Part shown: piece by piece, positions 50,382-62,344 of the stretch | Layout: every line of letters starts with the position of its first letter | Numbering within the stretch: the first letter of the stretch is position 1 | Origin: Rhexocercosporidium sp. MPI-PUGE-AT-0058 | Taxonomy: Eukaryota > Ascomycota > Leotiomycetes > Helotiales | DNA length: 64,000 nucleotides | NCBI GenBank assembly: GCA_020746875.1 | Contig: JAGTJL010000019.1 | Location: 806,001 to 870,000, forward strand | Reading direction: 5' to 3' | Position numbers and translations under genes: made by a program | Notes under the pieces: model-generated | Database searches by the model: none | What the model was told of the DNA's origin: nothing | What the model saw: only the letters and a program-made list of their open reading frames with translations

Positions 50382-51056
50382 ATGCCCTCCCTCACAACCC
50401 TCCTCCTCCCCCTCCTCCCCCTCCTCTCCCTCACAACCGCCCGAACCGACCGCTCAGGCTGCACATCCACCACCGCCGGCCCCTCCATAATCTACTACGT
50501 CCCCGGCACCGGCGAGCTCTGCGACTTCCTCGACTGCGGCGGCGGACGCGCTCCTCCCAAGACGACCGTCCCAGGCTGTCCGCAGTACGCCGGCACAGCG
50601 ACGTACTCGCCTAGCTTTCTTCCTGGGTTCGGGGCTGCTGCTACTACTTCTACTCCACATACAGGAGCTGTGTCTGCAAGTCCTGTGGTCACGGGATCGT
50701 TAGGTTCAAGTTCCAGGTCGAGTGCAGAGGGAGGTGTGGTTACGTTGACGGGCACTGTAACGCCTTCGGTTTCGACGGTGACTTCTGTGCTTTCGGAAAG
50801 TGCGTCTGGGTCTTTGGGCGCCTCTGGGACGGGTGGAAGTACTATCATTGTTACTAGTACAACCAGCGGGACAGCAGCTTCTCAGGCTACATCCTCCAGC
50901 GCGGGATCTGGTTCTGGTTCTAGCCCATCTTCTAGTTCTAGAACAGGCACTTCAACAGGCACGGCAGCTGGTGCGACGAATACTAATGCTGGTGCTGTGA
51001 ATGTGGGAAATGGTGTTGTTGGGGTCGTGGCGGCTGGGATTGCTTTCTTGTTGTAG
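50382..51056 (+). CDS. Secreted, probably GPI-anchored Ser/Thr-rich protein
   Basis: A single-exon gene of 224 residues. Residues 1-20 (MPSLTTLLLPLLPLLSLTTA) form a clear signal peptide. The following compact domain has four Cys (SGCTSTT, ELCDFLDCGGG, VPGCPQYAG). From about residue 80 on it is a Ser/Thr/Gly-rich stalk suited to O-glycosylation. The end is a small-residue stretch and a short hydrophobic tail (GVVGVVAAGIAFLL), as in GPI-attachment signals. Such proteins sit on the plasma membrane or cell wall. The four-Cys domain is not one I can name. The start sits directly after an octamer repeat in the leader. Coding is well supported; function unknown. Confidence 0.85.
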   Translation: MPSLTTLLLPLLPLLSLTTARTDRSGCTSTTAGPSIIYYVPGTGELCDFLDCGGGRAPPKTTVPGCPQYAGTATYSPSFLPGFGAAATTSTPHTGAVSASPVVTGSLGSSSRSSAEGGVVTLTGTVTPSVSTVTSVLSESASGSLGASGTGGSTIIVTSTTSGTAASQATSSSAGSGSGSSPSSSSRTGTSTGTAAGATNTNAGAVNVGNGVVGVVAAGIAFLL

Positions 51057-52851
51057 GATCTGATTACTCACTTCTGAGCCGTGGAAGGGAGGGGAGAGTA
51101 GGGGACAAGAGCGGGAAGGGAGATGGAAGGAGAGTGAAGGCGAAAGCAAACACGACATGGCTTGACGGGACTCGACTTCCATCGACTTCCATCGACTCGA
51201 CCTTCTCCTCTCCTGTTCATTTGATCATATCCGAGGAGTCGTCTACCATAGGGAGGAATTCTACGTGGTATTTCTGCGTCTGGAGGCGTCGGGTTATAAA
51301 TATGTGAGAAAAGGACCAGCATTCAAAATTAAGAAAAGACTTCCAGTACGATAATAGAGAAACCAAGACTACCAAACCGGCTCCAAAATTCCTACGAAAC
51401 CCACCACTTACCTATCTATCCTAAGCAAGTCTCCTTCCGAATCATCTCCTCCCAATCCGGCTCCTAACACGCCATCTCGCCACAACCACATCACATCATA
51501 CCAGAACCGTCTCATCCGAACTAAATGCTGACGAACGACATGCTAGCCACACCCAAGGGACGAAGAAAATCCAAAAGATCTCGGCAGCAGCTATCCGCTC
51601 CTCCCCTCCCCTCCATCTACTCGTTCCCCAAAAAAATATAGATACATAAATATATAAAATAAATTAAATTAAAAAAGTGGAAATGAGATGCGATGAAAAA
51701 AGCTCGAATCCGTGCCGCTCTTTTCCCTTTGATGACCCCCCTACCCTACCATACCCTAGTAAGCCACGCACGCAATCGATACGATACGCTACGATACTGC
51801 ACCCCCGCGCCCCCTTTCTCCTCCCCGACGGGAAAAGCAGCAAGCAGGAAGCAGGAAGCAGGAAGCAGGAGGCAAGTACAGTAATGGAATGTAATGTGAT
51901 GTGATAGCATATATGTACCTAAGAAGCGCAGCTTTCCCATTCGCGGTTCACAATACCCCTTGTTTGCCTCCTTGCTTGCTTACCTGCTTATCTGTTTTGA
52001 GGACTGAGGCTTCGGCCGAGGTCCGGCGAGGGAAGGAAGGAAGGTGAGGTGAGGAAGACTTGATGTAATGTCTTCAAATAGTTAGGGAGGAGGGTTGGAA
52101 TGACGGTTCTTTATATCTAGGTCATCGCTAAGGAAAACGAGCGTTTGTTCTTTCGTGTGAAGGAAGGAGGGATTTAAAAGACTTTACCTACCTTACCTTA
52201 CCTACATACCTGAAGCAAGACGTTTTGTTAAGCTACTTAGAGTGGAGTGCTATGTGTGTGGGTATACATACAGTAGTAGGTGGAGGCGGGGTTTGGAGAT
52301 GATGCAAGACGGAGACGGGTTCCTGGAACTTTATTATGGGTTCCTTCTTCTGGTGGTGGTGGAGTGGAGCTGTGGAGTTGTGGAGTTGTGGAGTTGGCTT
52401 TGGTTCTGGTGCTGGTTCTGGTGCTGGTGTTTGCTTTTTTGGAGGTGTGGAGATGGAGATGCGGGAGGATTGGGGGGCAGAGCGGGCAGGGCTGTGAATG
52501 AGGGGCAATGATGGAGCAGGGCATCATCGCGACGGGTGGTGGTGGTGGGGCAAGGCGGCTTCAATCCTAACTTGACGTTTACAATTTACAATTATCCTCT
52601 TCGGATCTTCTCTGCGACAGGGTTCGTTTCAATTGTGTGTAATTTTTATCTTTTTTTTTACTTTGTTCCGATGCAAACCATGACTTTGAAAAGAATTGAT
52701 TGTATGTTTTGATACGAAGCACTTTACCCACCTTTTAAGATCGCCGTAAACGCCGCACCCGATGACAGTGCTATGGCAAGGCTGAGCCTTCTCAACATCT
52801 ATTTCAAATTATTTAGACCCAGCCTCGCATGCACACTCAAGCAATTCCCAG
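51057..52851. other. 1.8-kb intergenic region
   Basis: No gene seen. Simple repeats include AAGCAGG-type units at about 51838-51871, GTGGAGTT-type units at about 52364-52396 and CTGGTTCTGGTG-type units at about 52400-52432. Confidence 0.55.
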
Positions 52852-54131
52852 ATGGAGACCCTTCCAAATGAACTCCGTCGAGCAATACTCGCTCGTCTTC
52901 CCCTCAGGGACCTAAAGCACATCCGACAAACCTCCAAATCATGGGGTCTCCTGGGACAAGAATACCTCATCGTTCCCGACTTTAGAACTCTCCCTCATCG
53001 CCCCGACACTCTCCATCTCAAAGGCATCTCCTCTCATCCAGCCTACGCTCCCTGCATCCAATCAATCCACTTCAACCACGGCGAAGTGAACGAGTACTCA
53101 GGCCGTCACAACTCCTACTTCCTCCAATACCTTATGGTACCCGAAGAGCGACTCACTCAGCAGCACGTCACCTGGGACGCCTACGCCTACTTCAAACAGC
53201 TCACCGATAAATTCCTCCCCAGCTCCTGTGACGAGGATACTCTGACCGACATATTCTCCCGCCTACCAAACCTTACTAGTCTGAAGATCAGTTTAATGCT
53301 CTGCCCATTCATCAAATGGAGCCCACATGTTCCAGACTTGCTGGCCAATATCTGGATATTCCCTTCCACACGCCTCCTACCCCGCGTAGCAACCGTAGAA
53401 CGAATGACTTCGATCATGAACGCGGTGGCTGCCAATTCCGCCACCTTGTCCATCGACACGCTCTCCCATGATCGTCTCCCCTTCGAGTTCTTCTTCCAGA
53501 ACCAGAACAAAATGGCAGTTATCTCATCTGCATTTAAAAACCTCACATCTCTAACCCTCTTCATGGATTACAGCGACTTGCCAAACAACACACACTCTGA
53601 CACCGCTTTCTCCAACCTCGTTAAATGTCTCCGCGCTGCTCCGCTACTTCAGGCACTTTCACTTGCCTTTCAAGGTAGACGGAAAGTCGACATCGCACCT
53701 CTTCTTTCCTCCTTCGCTGCAGATGGATATACATTCCAGCACCTCTCAACCCTGCAATTCCAAGGTATGACCATGACAGAAGACGACCTCGTCGACTTTC
53801 TCGTCAGACACAAGGCTACTCTAGCTCACATCACCATCGGAGGGGCGGGCGTGAGAGCTGTCAGACAGCCCCCAACGGAGGTATATACCTGGACACGGGA
53901 AGCTGGAAGGGATTAGTGGAAAGACTGAGCGAGGAGCTCGAAATCAACAAGGCAAACGGCTGCGCAATTTTCTTGGAGGGTGATTTGAAAGGCTTGGAGA
54001 GTGGTGAGGTGTGGGTGTTTGAGCGGCCTGTTGCGGCTGAGGAGGCTGTTGCTTCGAAGAAGTTTGATGAGCTCCCGGATGGCGAGATGGCGGATGTCGA
54101 GGATGCTCAGGATGCTTCTTGGCCAGTGTGA
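52852..54131 (+). CDS. F-box protein with leucine-rich C-terminal part, carrying a 1-nt frameshift
   Basis: F-box proteins are substrate receptors of SCF ubiquitin ligases. The N-terminus METLPNELRRAILARLPLRD, then LKHIRQTSKSW, is a standard F-box at the start codon. The middle contains leucine-rich-repeat-like segments (LPNLTSLKISLML, FKNLTSLTLFMDY, LLQALSLAFQGRR). Frame 1 stops at 53914 after reading THITIGGAGVRAVRQPP. The natural continuation GGIYLDTGSWKGLVERLSEE is one base out of frame and runs on to the stop at 54129-54131 (acidic tail ending DAQDASWPV). The shift point is the C5 run 53869-53873, where one more C would restore a roughly 426-residue protein. No intron of usable length fits. 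Truncating allele or sequence error. Confidence 0.82.
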
Positions 54132-54479
54132 AATACGGGTTGCCCGGTTTCTTTGATCGATAGGAAATTCGCTGCTTTGCGGAACACTAGCATATAGACG
54201 ATCCTCAGAACTTAAACTAGCAATGGAGTTGCAATTTCGTTCAGATTCGTTTTCGATATTGCCATCAATCCAATGTTATAATATATGATAGATATTTGAC
54301 TGTCCTCCAGGGTCCGAATTCGGTTCAAAGTACTCAACACCTCATTCTTTTGAAAGTGAGAGCAAGATTGATTAGTCCAAAATCTGAACCCAGATTTCTA
54401 GGATGCATGAATGGAGACTCCAAATTCATCACTTCGTAGGTATTTACATATCCAAATCGAAATCCATCATCCGAACAGT
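54132..54479. other. Short intergenic region between convergent genes
   Basis: The 3' UTRs of the F-box and L-2-hydroxyglutarate dehydrogenase genes. Nothing else seen. Confidence 0.6.
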
Positions 54480-55854
54480 CTACTTATAAAGCAACTCCTC
54501 AACCATCTGACCAATAGCCAAACTCGACGTTAAGCCGGGACTCTCAATGCCCAAAAGATTCACAAGCCCTTCAAACCCATCTTCCTTCCGAATAACAAAA
54601 TCCAAAAACTTATCACCGCTCGCCACCGCACTCGCCTTACCCAGCTTTGGTCTGATACCCGCATAGTCCGGCTGTATAGCATCGACCTGAATATCCGGCA
54701 AGAATTTTTTGATCTGCTCAATCGCCTCTGGAAGCCGCGCATCATTGACAGCTAGATTATCAGGGTTGTCAACCCACTCAACATCAGGCCCGAAGCGAAT
54801 CCGTCCCGCGATATCAAGCGTGAGGTGCGTACCCAGTCCTCCAAGACCCGGTTCCGGAGCAGGATAAATAAGGTGTTTCGTCGTCGGTGTCGATGCTGTA
54901 TAAGAAAAGTAATTTCCCTTCGCGTAGTAAGGCGTCATGTGTCTACTCTCTGGCAAAATCATATTATTGATTTCGCATGCTCCCAAGCCCGCAGAATTCA
55001 CAACAACTTCCGCTGTGACTGTACTCTCCTCTCCACTCGCCTTGTCCCTGGTCGTGATCGCCCACCCACCACTCCCATTCTCCCCAAGAGCTTCGACGCC
55101 CACCACCGGACTCTGCAACGCCACGTCCCCTCCTCGATCCTCAAAATCCCCAAGCAGGAACTGCATATACGCATGGCTATCCACTATCCCCGTCGTAGGA
55201 CTCTCTAATATCCCCGCTTTGGCCTGCACAAATGGCTCTTCCCTCGCTGCTTGCTCCAGCGAGATGAAATTCGTCGGTACGTCTTCGAGCGTGCGTGTGA
55301 ACTTGTGGACTTTGACAAGTTCCTCCCATTGCTGGTTTGTTTGGGCTACAATCCATTTCCCCATGTTGGCGTGCGGGATGTTGTGTGTTTTGCAGAGGGA
55401 GTAGAGGAGTTGGCGGCCGCGGATGCAGAGTTTCGTCTTGAGGGATGTGGCGCCGTAATAGAGTCCTGCGTGGATTACCTGTGACAGTACAGATACTATT
55501 AGTATTCAATCCAAGTTTAGCCCCGAAGCCCGAATGAAGACAGTGGGGGAGTAGAGAGTAACTGACTTCTGAATTCCGCGAGCTGGTCTCCATTCCTACT
55601 AATTTATTCCGTTCGATCAGAACGGTGCTTGTTCCATCTCGAGCTGCCAATTGTCTCGCAATAGCCAGTCCAACCGCTCCTCCCCCTATGACCTGTTTAT
55701 CGAGTTCTATCAGTATTAAGTCCCATTGCCTGCCTTGGGTGAAATCAAACCACAGCCTTACCGCATGAGTGAAGTCAGCCTCTCGGCTTGCAGTTGATGC
55801 GAAGCCTCGCCATGACCTCTTCGCCAATGGACTCCGCAGAGTCTTAGAAAACAT
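54480..55854 (-). CDS. L2HGDH: L-2-hydroxyglutarate dehydrogenase family FAD enzyme (mitochondrial)
   Basis: Oxidises L-2-hydroxyglutarate to 2-oxoglutarate, a metabolite-repair step. Minus-strand exons 55854-55762, 55692-55567 and 55478-54480 give 405 residues; introns of 69 and 88 bp keep phase. The first 30 residues (MFSKTLRSPLAKRSWRGFAS) are basic and Ser-rich, as in a mitochondrial presequence. The FAD-binding Rossmann motif is VIGGGAVGLAIARQLAARDG (from residue 32), followed by VLIERN and the family signature SRNSEVIHAGLYYG, which spans the exon 2-3 junction. The C-terminus has DYAGIRPKLG and a GIESPGLTSSLAIG FAD-contact segment. The family also includes related DadA-type oxidases, but the NSEVIHAG motif favours L2HGDH. 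Confidence 0.93.
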
Positions 55855-56328
55855 CTTGAGGATTGGAAAACACCTTCATTGAAATACTGAAAATATAATA
55901 AAGGCAATTGGGGAGAAGTGTATAAGTATTTTTATAGAGTACTTTGTTGACGCCCGATGTCCCCCGATGTCATCACCGGCCTCGGCTTGAGAGAGAGGGG
56001 GAGACGCGGGATGATCTGCAAGGCTGAGACGAGGCTGAAAGCAGCCAATCGGGAGGGGTCTTCTGTTATTGGACTCGTTTAGGCAGGCAACAACTAACTG
56101 CCAACTTCTGGATATCGCCACTCATTACGCACAAACGACCTTCTCGTGTCACAGCTTGGTCCTCAAATACTTAAAGTCACTGCTGCTGCTTGCAAGAATC
56201 ACAACTTCATACTTTGTTCTTCCATTCTCAGAATCAAGAAACTCCAGATCCAACTGTCAAAATCGTCAGGTAAAGTTGCCTCTGTAGACTCTGTTTACTT
56301 TGTTTACGTCAACTTCAATCAACCAACC
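55855..56328. promoter_or_regulatory. Divergent promoter region
   Basis: 474 bases between the starts of the L-2-hydroxyglutarate dehydrogenase and 2EXR-like genes. No recognised factor site. Confidence 0.4.
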
Positions 56329-57453
56329 ATGGACAACGGACCACGAGGCCGAAGAAGATTCGGTCATTTTGTACCAGTCCGCTCACCCCAAGCACCAGAA
56401 GCACACTACATCGAGCGCCATCCCGTACCCGAACAAACGCCCATCCAAAACAACCCCTCCCCCTCCAACCCGCAAAAAGGCTCACCACTCTACGATGGCC
56501 GCATCCCGCCCGAGATCCGCAACAGTATCTTCCAATTCGCCCTAACTGAAGACACCACTACCCCCTACGCAGTCAACAAAGGCTACACCCGACCCGGCTA
56601 CACAGGCAAGAAGAAAGTCAACACCGCCCTCCTCCAAACCTGTCGCCGTGTATACCTTGAAACCTACCATCTCCCCGCCGCTTCCAAAGAGCAGGTGTTC
56701 TGGCACCCGCCCGAGTCAGGACCCCATGGACGCTTCTACCAGGATCGTCATGGCTGGGAGCGCGAGAAAGAGATGTTCACGCGACGCATGATGTCATGGC
56801 AGGCAGAACTCGTGAAGGAGATCCACCTCTTTGCGCAGGAATTCTGGCTTGAGCAATCGTTCTCAGCATTTTGTGATGAGAAGTTCATGCAGGGCATTGA
56901 GAAGGTTAAGATCACTATTAGGAGGTGTGATTGGTGGTGGAATGAGCGGAACCATCCGCTTGCTATTAATCCTTATAGTGGGAGGGCGGATACGAATCAG
57001 ATGACAAAAGCTATCATCGCTTCTAAAGAGGAAAATGGAACAGTTATCAGGTGGAATATGGAGGGCTGGGGAGGAGCTTTTGCGAAATTGCCTTCTCTCA
57101 AAGAAGTTGAGATTGAGCTCGAGAGCTCGGAAGATAAAGTTGACGAGTTGGTCCCTATCGTCGAGTGGGCAAAGGGTTGGAACTTCCCTCTCAAGGATGG
57201 GAAGTTCCTGAGTACGGTGGGTGTTGATGCAAAGGGTGTACAAACCTGGCAAAGCCCGTTGTGTTTCTTGTCGGAGGTCTGCCCTTACTGCTCGGGATAT
57301 CGTCAGTGCAGGGCTGATGGACAAGGAACTCCCAATGAGAAGTGTAACGAGAGGATGAGATTGAAGGACTTATCTTTGGGACCGGTCTGCTCTGTTTATT
57401 CGTTGAGGTGGAAGCGAGCTGAGAACGTTGCGAGCGAGGAAGTAGGCGAATGA
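56329..57453 (+). CDS. 2EXR/DUF7730-like fungal protein
   Basis: A single-exon gene of 374 residues starting MDNGPRGRRRFGHFVPVRS. A Pro-rich N-terminal tail is followed by an F-box-like helical motif SPLYDGRIPPEIRNSIFQFA and LLQTCRRVYLETYHLP, the layout of fungal 2EXR or DUF7730 proteins. The rest is Trp-rich with no known catalytic motif, and a late Cys cluster (CPYCSGYRQC) precedes the C-terminus. These proteins are very numerous in Pezizomycotina and largely uncharacterised; a role as protein-interaction or ubiquitin-ligase adaptor is only a guess. The frame stays open upstream to 56146, but the ATG at 56329 has a good context (AACCATGG). Divergent from the L2HGDH gene. Confidence 0.85.
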   Translation: MDNGPRGRRRFGHFVPVRSPQAPEAHYIERHPVPEQTPIQNNPSPSNPQKGSPLYDGRIPPEIRNSIFQFALTEDTTTPYAVNKGYTRPGYTGKKKVNTALLQTCRRVYLETYHLPAASKEQVFWHPPESGPHGRFYQDRHGWEREKEMFTRRMMSWQAELVKEIHLFAQEFWLEQSFSAFCDEKFMQGIEKVKITIRRCDWWWNERNHPLAINPYSGRADTNQMTKAIIASKEENGTVIRWNMEGWGGAFAKLPSLKEVEIELESSEDKVDELVPIVEWAKGWNFPLKDGKFLSTVGVDAKGVQTWQSPLCFLSEVCPYCSGYRQCRADGQGTPNEKCNERMRLKDLSLGPVCSVYSLRWKRAENVASEEVGE

Positions 57454-60400
57454 ACATCGTGCAGGTAGGATCTCGACATGTGTGACAACAAAAGTCAATA
57501 TTCGGTCCAGTCTTATCTTGGCAATTAATTTTTGTGTTCTGCATAGCTGAGCTATCAGATCCGGAAACAATCGAAGCTTTGATTTATAATACCTTAGATT
57601 TGCTGCAAATAATCGTGTTTCTCGCTTCCTATGCTCACAGCGAGTGCTCTCAGAAAATTGATAATTCCACGTGTTCGGCCAAAACTTCGAATTGTCCGAA
57701 ATTATAGGCAAGTGCCCACCAACTTGACACCTGTGATATGATAAACTTTTCCATTGTTTGGTTTTTGATCAAAATTGTTTTTCGTCTCTAATACTGAGTA
57801 CCCCAGTGGTGTGACTTTGGCCCAATATACTGCTGCTATTGGATGGTACACTTCGATTGCTTTCCTAATCGCTATATCACTGCCCTAAGCATCATTCTTG
57901 CAACTAAAGCAACCTCTTCGCAAATCTCTTGATTCGAACCTCATTTCTGGTTCTTCAAAGCACATTTTCCCTCACCCACGACGAGCGAGTCACTGACGCG
58001 TCCGGCCAGACTCCGTACAAACAACACGATACCCCAATCAGTATCCAAACTTAACCACCGGATTCCTAGTATCAACGGTACACCCTCCAATGCCTCCTCA
58101 GTAGCCTCATTCTATCTCGGCAAATCGAACGGTATTTTCCCCTCATGCTGTGCCAAACCAAAGATCATATCCAGGAAAGCCTCTGATCTGCTACCGAAAC
58201 TACCCGGCGCGTCAGCCGCCCCTCAACACCTTCTGGAATAACGACTGGTCGATCGAGGATGATATCGACGATGAAAGTCACAGCTGCGAAAATGGCTGCT
58301 TGTCGAGTTTTCTCCTCAGCAGCGAACTCGAGCGAGATTGCGTAAGACAACGCTTCGAATCAACCTGGTTGAGGTTCGTACGGTGCTTAGAGACAAAGCA
58401 GTACTATATCAGCAGCTTTAGGAGTGTTGACTTGCGAGGAGCCATATATATAGCATGAAATCACGCAATGTATAATTTTTTATCGGTACTGCTAAGAGAT
58501 TCAGAGCTAGGAAATCGTCTTTGTTCGACAAGAGAGTGTAAGCTCTCCACTGAGCATCGTTCCCAAGCTGAGAAAGGAGTCGTTCCCAACCATCCGTTCC
58601 GCCGCTTCGGGGTGAACAAACGGGCTGTCGAAGCACCGAAGTAGGAATTTCTCGCGATCCGTTATTGGAGAAGCAGCTTTTCTGGTCGAGCTTTCGATCA
58701 GCTACAACGCCTGGGTGGAGGCATTGCGCGTTTGAAAAAGGAATGGCAGAGTGAAACCGTCTACAACGAACTGCAGCGGAGTCTCTAGGCCCCGAAGTCT
58801 AATGCAATATATCAGATCATACGCCCTCGGCTTCAATTCTGTCAGGGCTGCCATTTTTGAACGCAGACCATGACACCCACAAAAAAGAAATAGAAAATAT
58901 CTATAAACCAAGAGAGGATTTGTAGAAACAATAGAAAGAGATTGAAAACTGTCAATTGAGTACCAAGCAGCAATACACAGACCAAAACCACGCCGCAAAT
59001 CTCCTCCCACTTCCTCGCGCCAACGCGAGGTCCCGGAAGATTCTCCTCGACGGCAAAAACCCGGCCAAACCATCAACCTCGCTAACGAGTATATATAACC
59101 AAACAAGCACTTTGGGAGCACAGCCGGCAGGCGACCACACCGGGTGGTTCAGGTCAAACCGGCTGTACTCCCCTCCCTCCAATCGTATACGAACACCAAC
59201 ATATGACGGCGGATCGATCGACGCAGAAAAACGTATTCAATTACGTTTGTAGACTGGAACCTCCCACGCATCCGAGTGTGGGCTTCCAGTTGAGTTTTGC
59301 TTTTTTCTTCTCTTTTTTTTTTTTTCGTTGACTCTTCTTTTCTAATTTTGGATTATTAGTTAGTACAATTATGAGGCGGGGGTGGTGCAACTGCTTCTTA
59401 TTCTTTTTTTTTGTTTTTTGTTGATGTTTTTGTTGTCGCGTCAGGGGGTGGGTGTTTAAGCGAGACCGCGGAAAAGATTGTCTGAACAATGTATCGATAC
59501 TCAACTAATTTCCGAGCACCGAACTCTGGCCATTGCTTTAATTGAATACTAGTACTGAAGTAACCCGTACTGGTCTCCTGCTCGAAATTCAAGGATAAGT
59601 GAGACTTGGAGCCTACAGCCTGACTCAGATCGAGCCTTCGAAATCAGTCGAGATCTCTGTGACGTCAAAGAAAATTGTACTAGATCCTATTCTCAAAGGC
59701 CCGCGAGGCACGCCATGGCAGACAGCCCCCGAAATATCGCAGTTAATTTCCCATTCCCTGCACTTCAGCTGATGCCTCAAGAAAGTCAGGCAGTGGCTGT
59801 CGTACCCTTCCTAGCTAAATACTAATATTCGAAGAATTCATCTGCGCCCGCTCGTCCATAGGGAGGCCTTCTCCGAGATTCCATACCCAGCGTATTGCCC
59901 CAGCCATCTCATTTCTCTATATCAATAAAAACTGTAGGCCTCACCACTAGAAATAGGCACCACTTCGATCCCGGCAGAAGACATATCTTGCCCTGTAAGC
60001 TAACTCGTGCTAGATCCTCATTGAGGGAATCTATTGCGAGGCTTTGAAATCTTAGCCGAGCAAATAAATGCTGGTGCGCTTGCTGAGGGGCTTAGAGAGG
60101 GAGTTGCCTTAGTCTGGAAGCTGATATTCATGACCCTTGTTTGGCGATTGAAAATAAATACGAGAGAGCGACAAGAACGTTGAGATATCCACGAACGTTG
60201 CTGTAATATCCGTTCCAAAATCAACCCAACCCAACTCACCCCTCCCCCCAAAAAATTCTCAAAGTTACAGTGCACTCGACCCCCTTCGTCTCTCATTCCT
60301 CAAAGTTCATAGAACTTCATACTCAAGATTGGAGAAAATACACAATCAAGCGAGTGGTAGTCAGTACTTCCCGACAATGCAGGAAAGAAAGAATGAATGG

Positions 60401-60798
60401 TATTGCGATCTCGAGCAAAGATAGGAGGCAAAGGAAGACCACGAAGCAGGAAAGCATCGCCATGCCTGCTTATCTGTCAAATCATATAAGAACATCCGCT
60501 TGCGTTTAAAATGGCTCAGAACTAGGAATGTACTCAATAAGCTGGCGACGCACCTGCTGAAGAAGGTAATGCTTTCTCTTCCATATGTGACGCGAATCCG
60601 CCTATTTACACCACCTTGTGGTCTTCACACAATGTATGCGACAACGCCAAACTCCCAATTCGCGTCTTCCGCAATGAGTACTCTATGCCTTCATCTCTTA
60701 ACCCATGCAAACCAACCCACTAAAAACGCCACTTGAAATGCAGAAACCCGGCCCCTAAAACCTCATAATTCATCCTCCCCCTCATCCTCTTCCCCCCC
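57454..60798. other. 3.3-kb intergenic region between convergent genes
   Basis: No supported gene. A frame at 58150-58458 has some protein-like composition but begins with GTG and has no family resemblance; it may be a remnant. A T-rich low-complexity stretch lies at about 59290-59430. Confidence 0.5.
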
Positions 60799-62344
60799 TC
60801 ACCGTCCACTCATCTCAAAAGTCTGCACCACCAAAATCCCCTCCCTGCTCTCCGCCCCCTCACTCTCCTGACTCCCCTTCCTCCCCCTCACGACGGGTCT
60901 GTCCTCCCTACTAACCACCGTCATATTGATGCCCCTCTTCCCCACTCCACCAAGACTCTTCTCCAGATCCAGCAGCTCCTCTCCCCCACCAGGCGTGACG
61001 ATCTCGCTTCTCTGGCTGTACCCAAGATAACCCCGTCGTGAGGTCTTGGATGTCCCTGAGGAGACGCCGGTCATGGATCCGAAGAGGGCGGGGAGGTAGG
61101 TCGAGAAGAAGGGTTTGGTTGCTGGGATTGAGGCGCATATCTTTGGGAGAAGTCATTAGCATAGAATTCTTCCACTGTAATCGCCTTCCGGTACCAAAAT
61201 AACGGAATTCAAAAGAAAAAAGAGATAGGAAATTGGTGTAGAACTCACGATTCCGATATACAACTCCAACGAACTAGTAATCCAAACCGGATAACTCCTC
61301 CACGTCTGATCCCACCCAGTGGTAACCTCATACATATAATACGTCCTCACCACCCCCGCAATACACGAGATGAACCCGAATCCAAAAAGCATAATCACGA
61401 CAACCATCTGGCGTGTAGGAAGCTGTAGCGTCCAGACTGTTCGGATGGGGAGGAGGACGGTGGCGAGGTCCGTGAAGGTGTTGATGATGCCAGCGGCGAG
61501 GAGGGTGGCGGGTTGGCTGATGCAGTTTGGTTGGGGGTCTGTGGTCACTTTCCAGTAATCATGTATTGGCCTGGTAATATTCTAATCAGCTTCGCGCAAT
61601 TGCATTCCTGCCATTTTTTTGTTCGTGGATTGAGCAGCAAAGGGCTAGAGGGGTATTGAGGGGGATTAGATTTAGTCGACTTACCGACACTGAAAAATCA
61701 CAGTCAAGCAAAACACACTCCCCTGTATGGTAACTACCACTATAGCAGCCAACGTCACTCTCCGCCAGAGCAACGATGAGTTCACAAGGAGCCGTCGCAC
61801 GAGCATCAGCATTGATAGTTTGGTGAGCGTGATGGCTGCTGCGAATGTCACTTCGGCTGCGAGGACCATTTTGAGTCCGCCTGTGACGTGACTGACTGGG
61901 ATGTCGTACTGGTGGTCGTTAGCATTTTGGTAGTGAGTGAGGAGGGGGAAAAGGGAGGTTGAGATGGGATGGAGAGGACGTACGGTATGTCTAATCCAGA
62001 GATATTTCGTATCTTTCAGGATACTGATGATGAAGAAACCTGTCGTAGGGACCTATTATTTCCTCAATCAGCCTCCTTCCCCTCCACAAACCAATCCAGG
62101 CTTCCAATTGACTTGATATGTCAAACACCCTACGGACACTCACCAAAGCCAGCAGGATAAACGTATCATCCTTCCCAAAAGCATTCTTCAACCACTTCCT
62201 CGTCCATATCCTCAAACCAACAAAACTCAGCAGTATCGCGTAAAGAATGATATTCAAGATCACATTCGCGTATCCTCGCGTCTCGGGGTCGATATAGTTC
62301 GGTTCCGGCCATGATAGGATGACGCTGAGAGGTGGCTGCTGCAT
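60799..62344 (-). CDS. Fungal rhodopsin-like seven-helix membrane protein
   Basis: Minus-strand exons 62344-62144, 62052-61984, 61908-61685, 61570-61249 and 61140-60799 give 385 residues, all in phase. The protein follows the fungal integral-membrane "rhodopsin domain" layout common near PTH11-type receptors. Helix 1 is NVILNIILYAILLSFVGLRI, followed by the RxWxR/FGKDD segment (KNAFGKDDTFILLAL). The conserved GGLK precedes a helix rich in Leu/Ala, and the motif PIHDYWKV lies after FQCR. Later come LPIRTVWTLQLPTRQ, a helix with FGFISCIAGVVRTYYMY, and the signature WITSSLELYIGI followed by ICASIPATKPFF. The tail is a Ser/Gly/Glu-rich cytosolic region. There is no CFEM domain. It probably senses an extracellular cue, but no ligand is known. 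The last intron uses acceptor AAAG, which is less usual. Confidence 0.9.

Noticed and set aside
57941..57950. tRNA B-box-like GGTTCGAATC on the minus strand
   Set aside because: No T-arm pairing around it and no A-box at the right distance.
58150..58458. Plus-strand frame of 102 codons between the 2EXR-like and rhodopsin-like genes
   Set aside because: GTG start and no homology recognised; at most a gene remnant.
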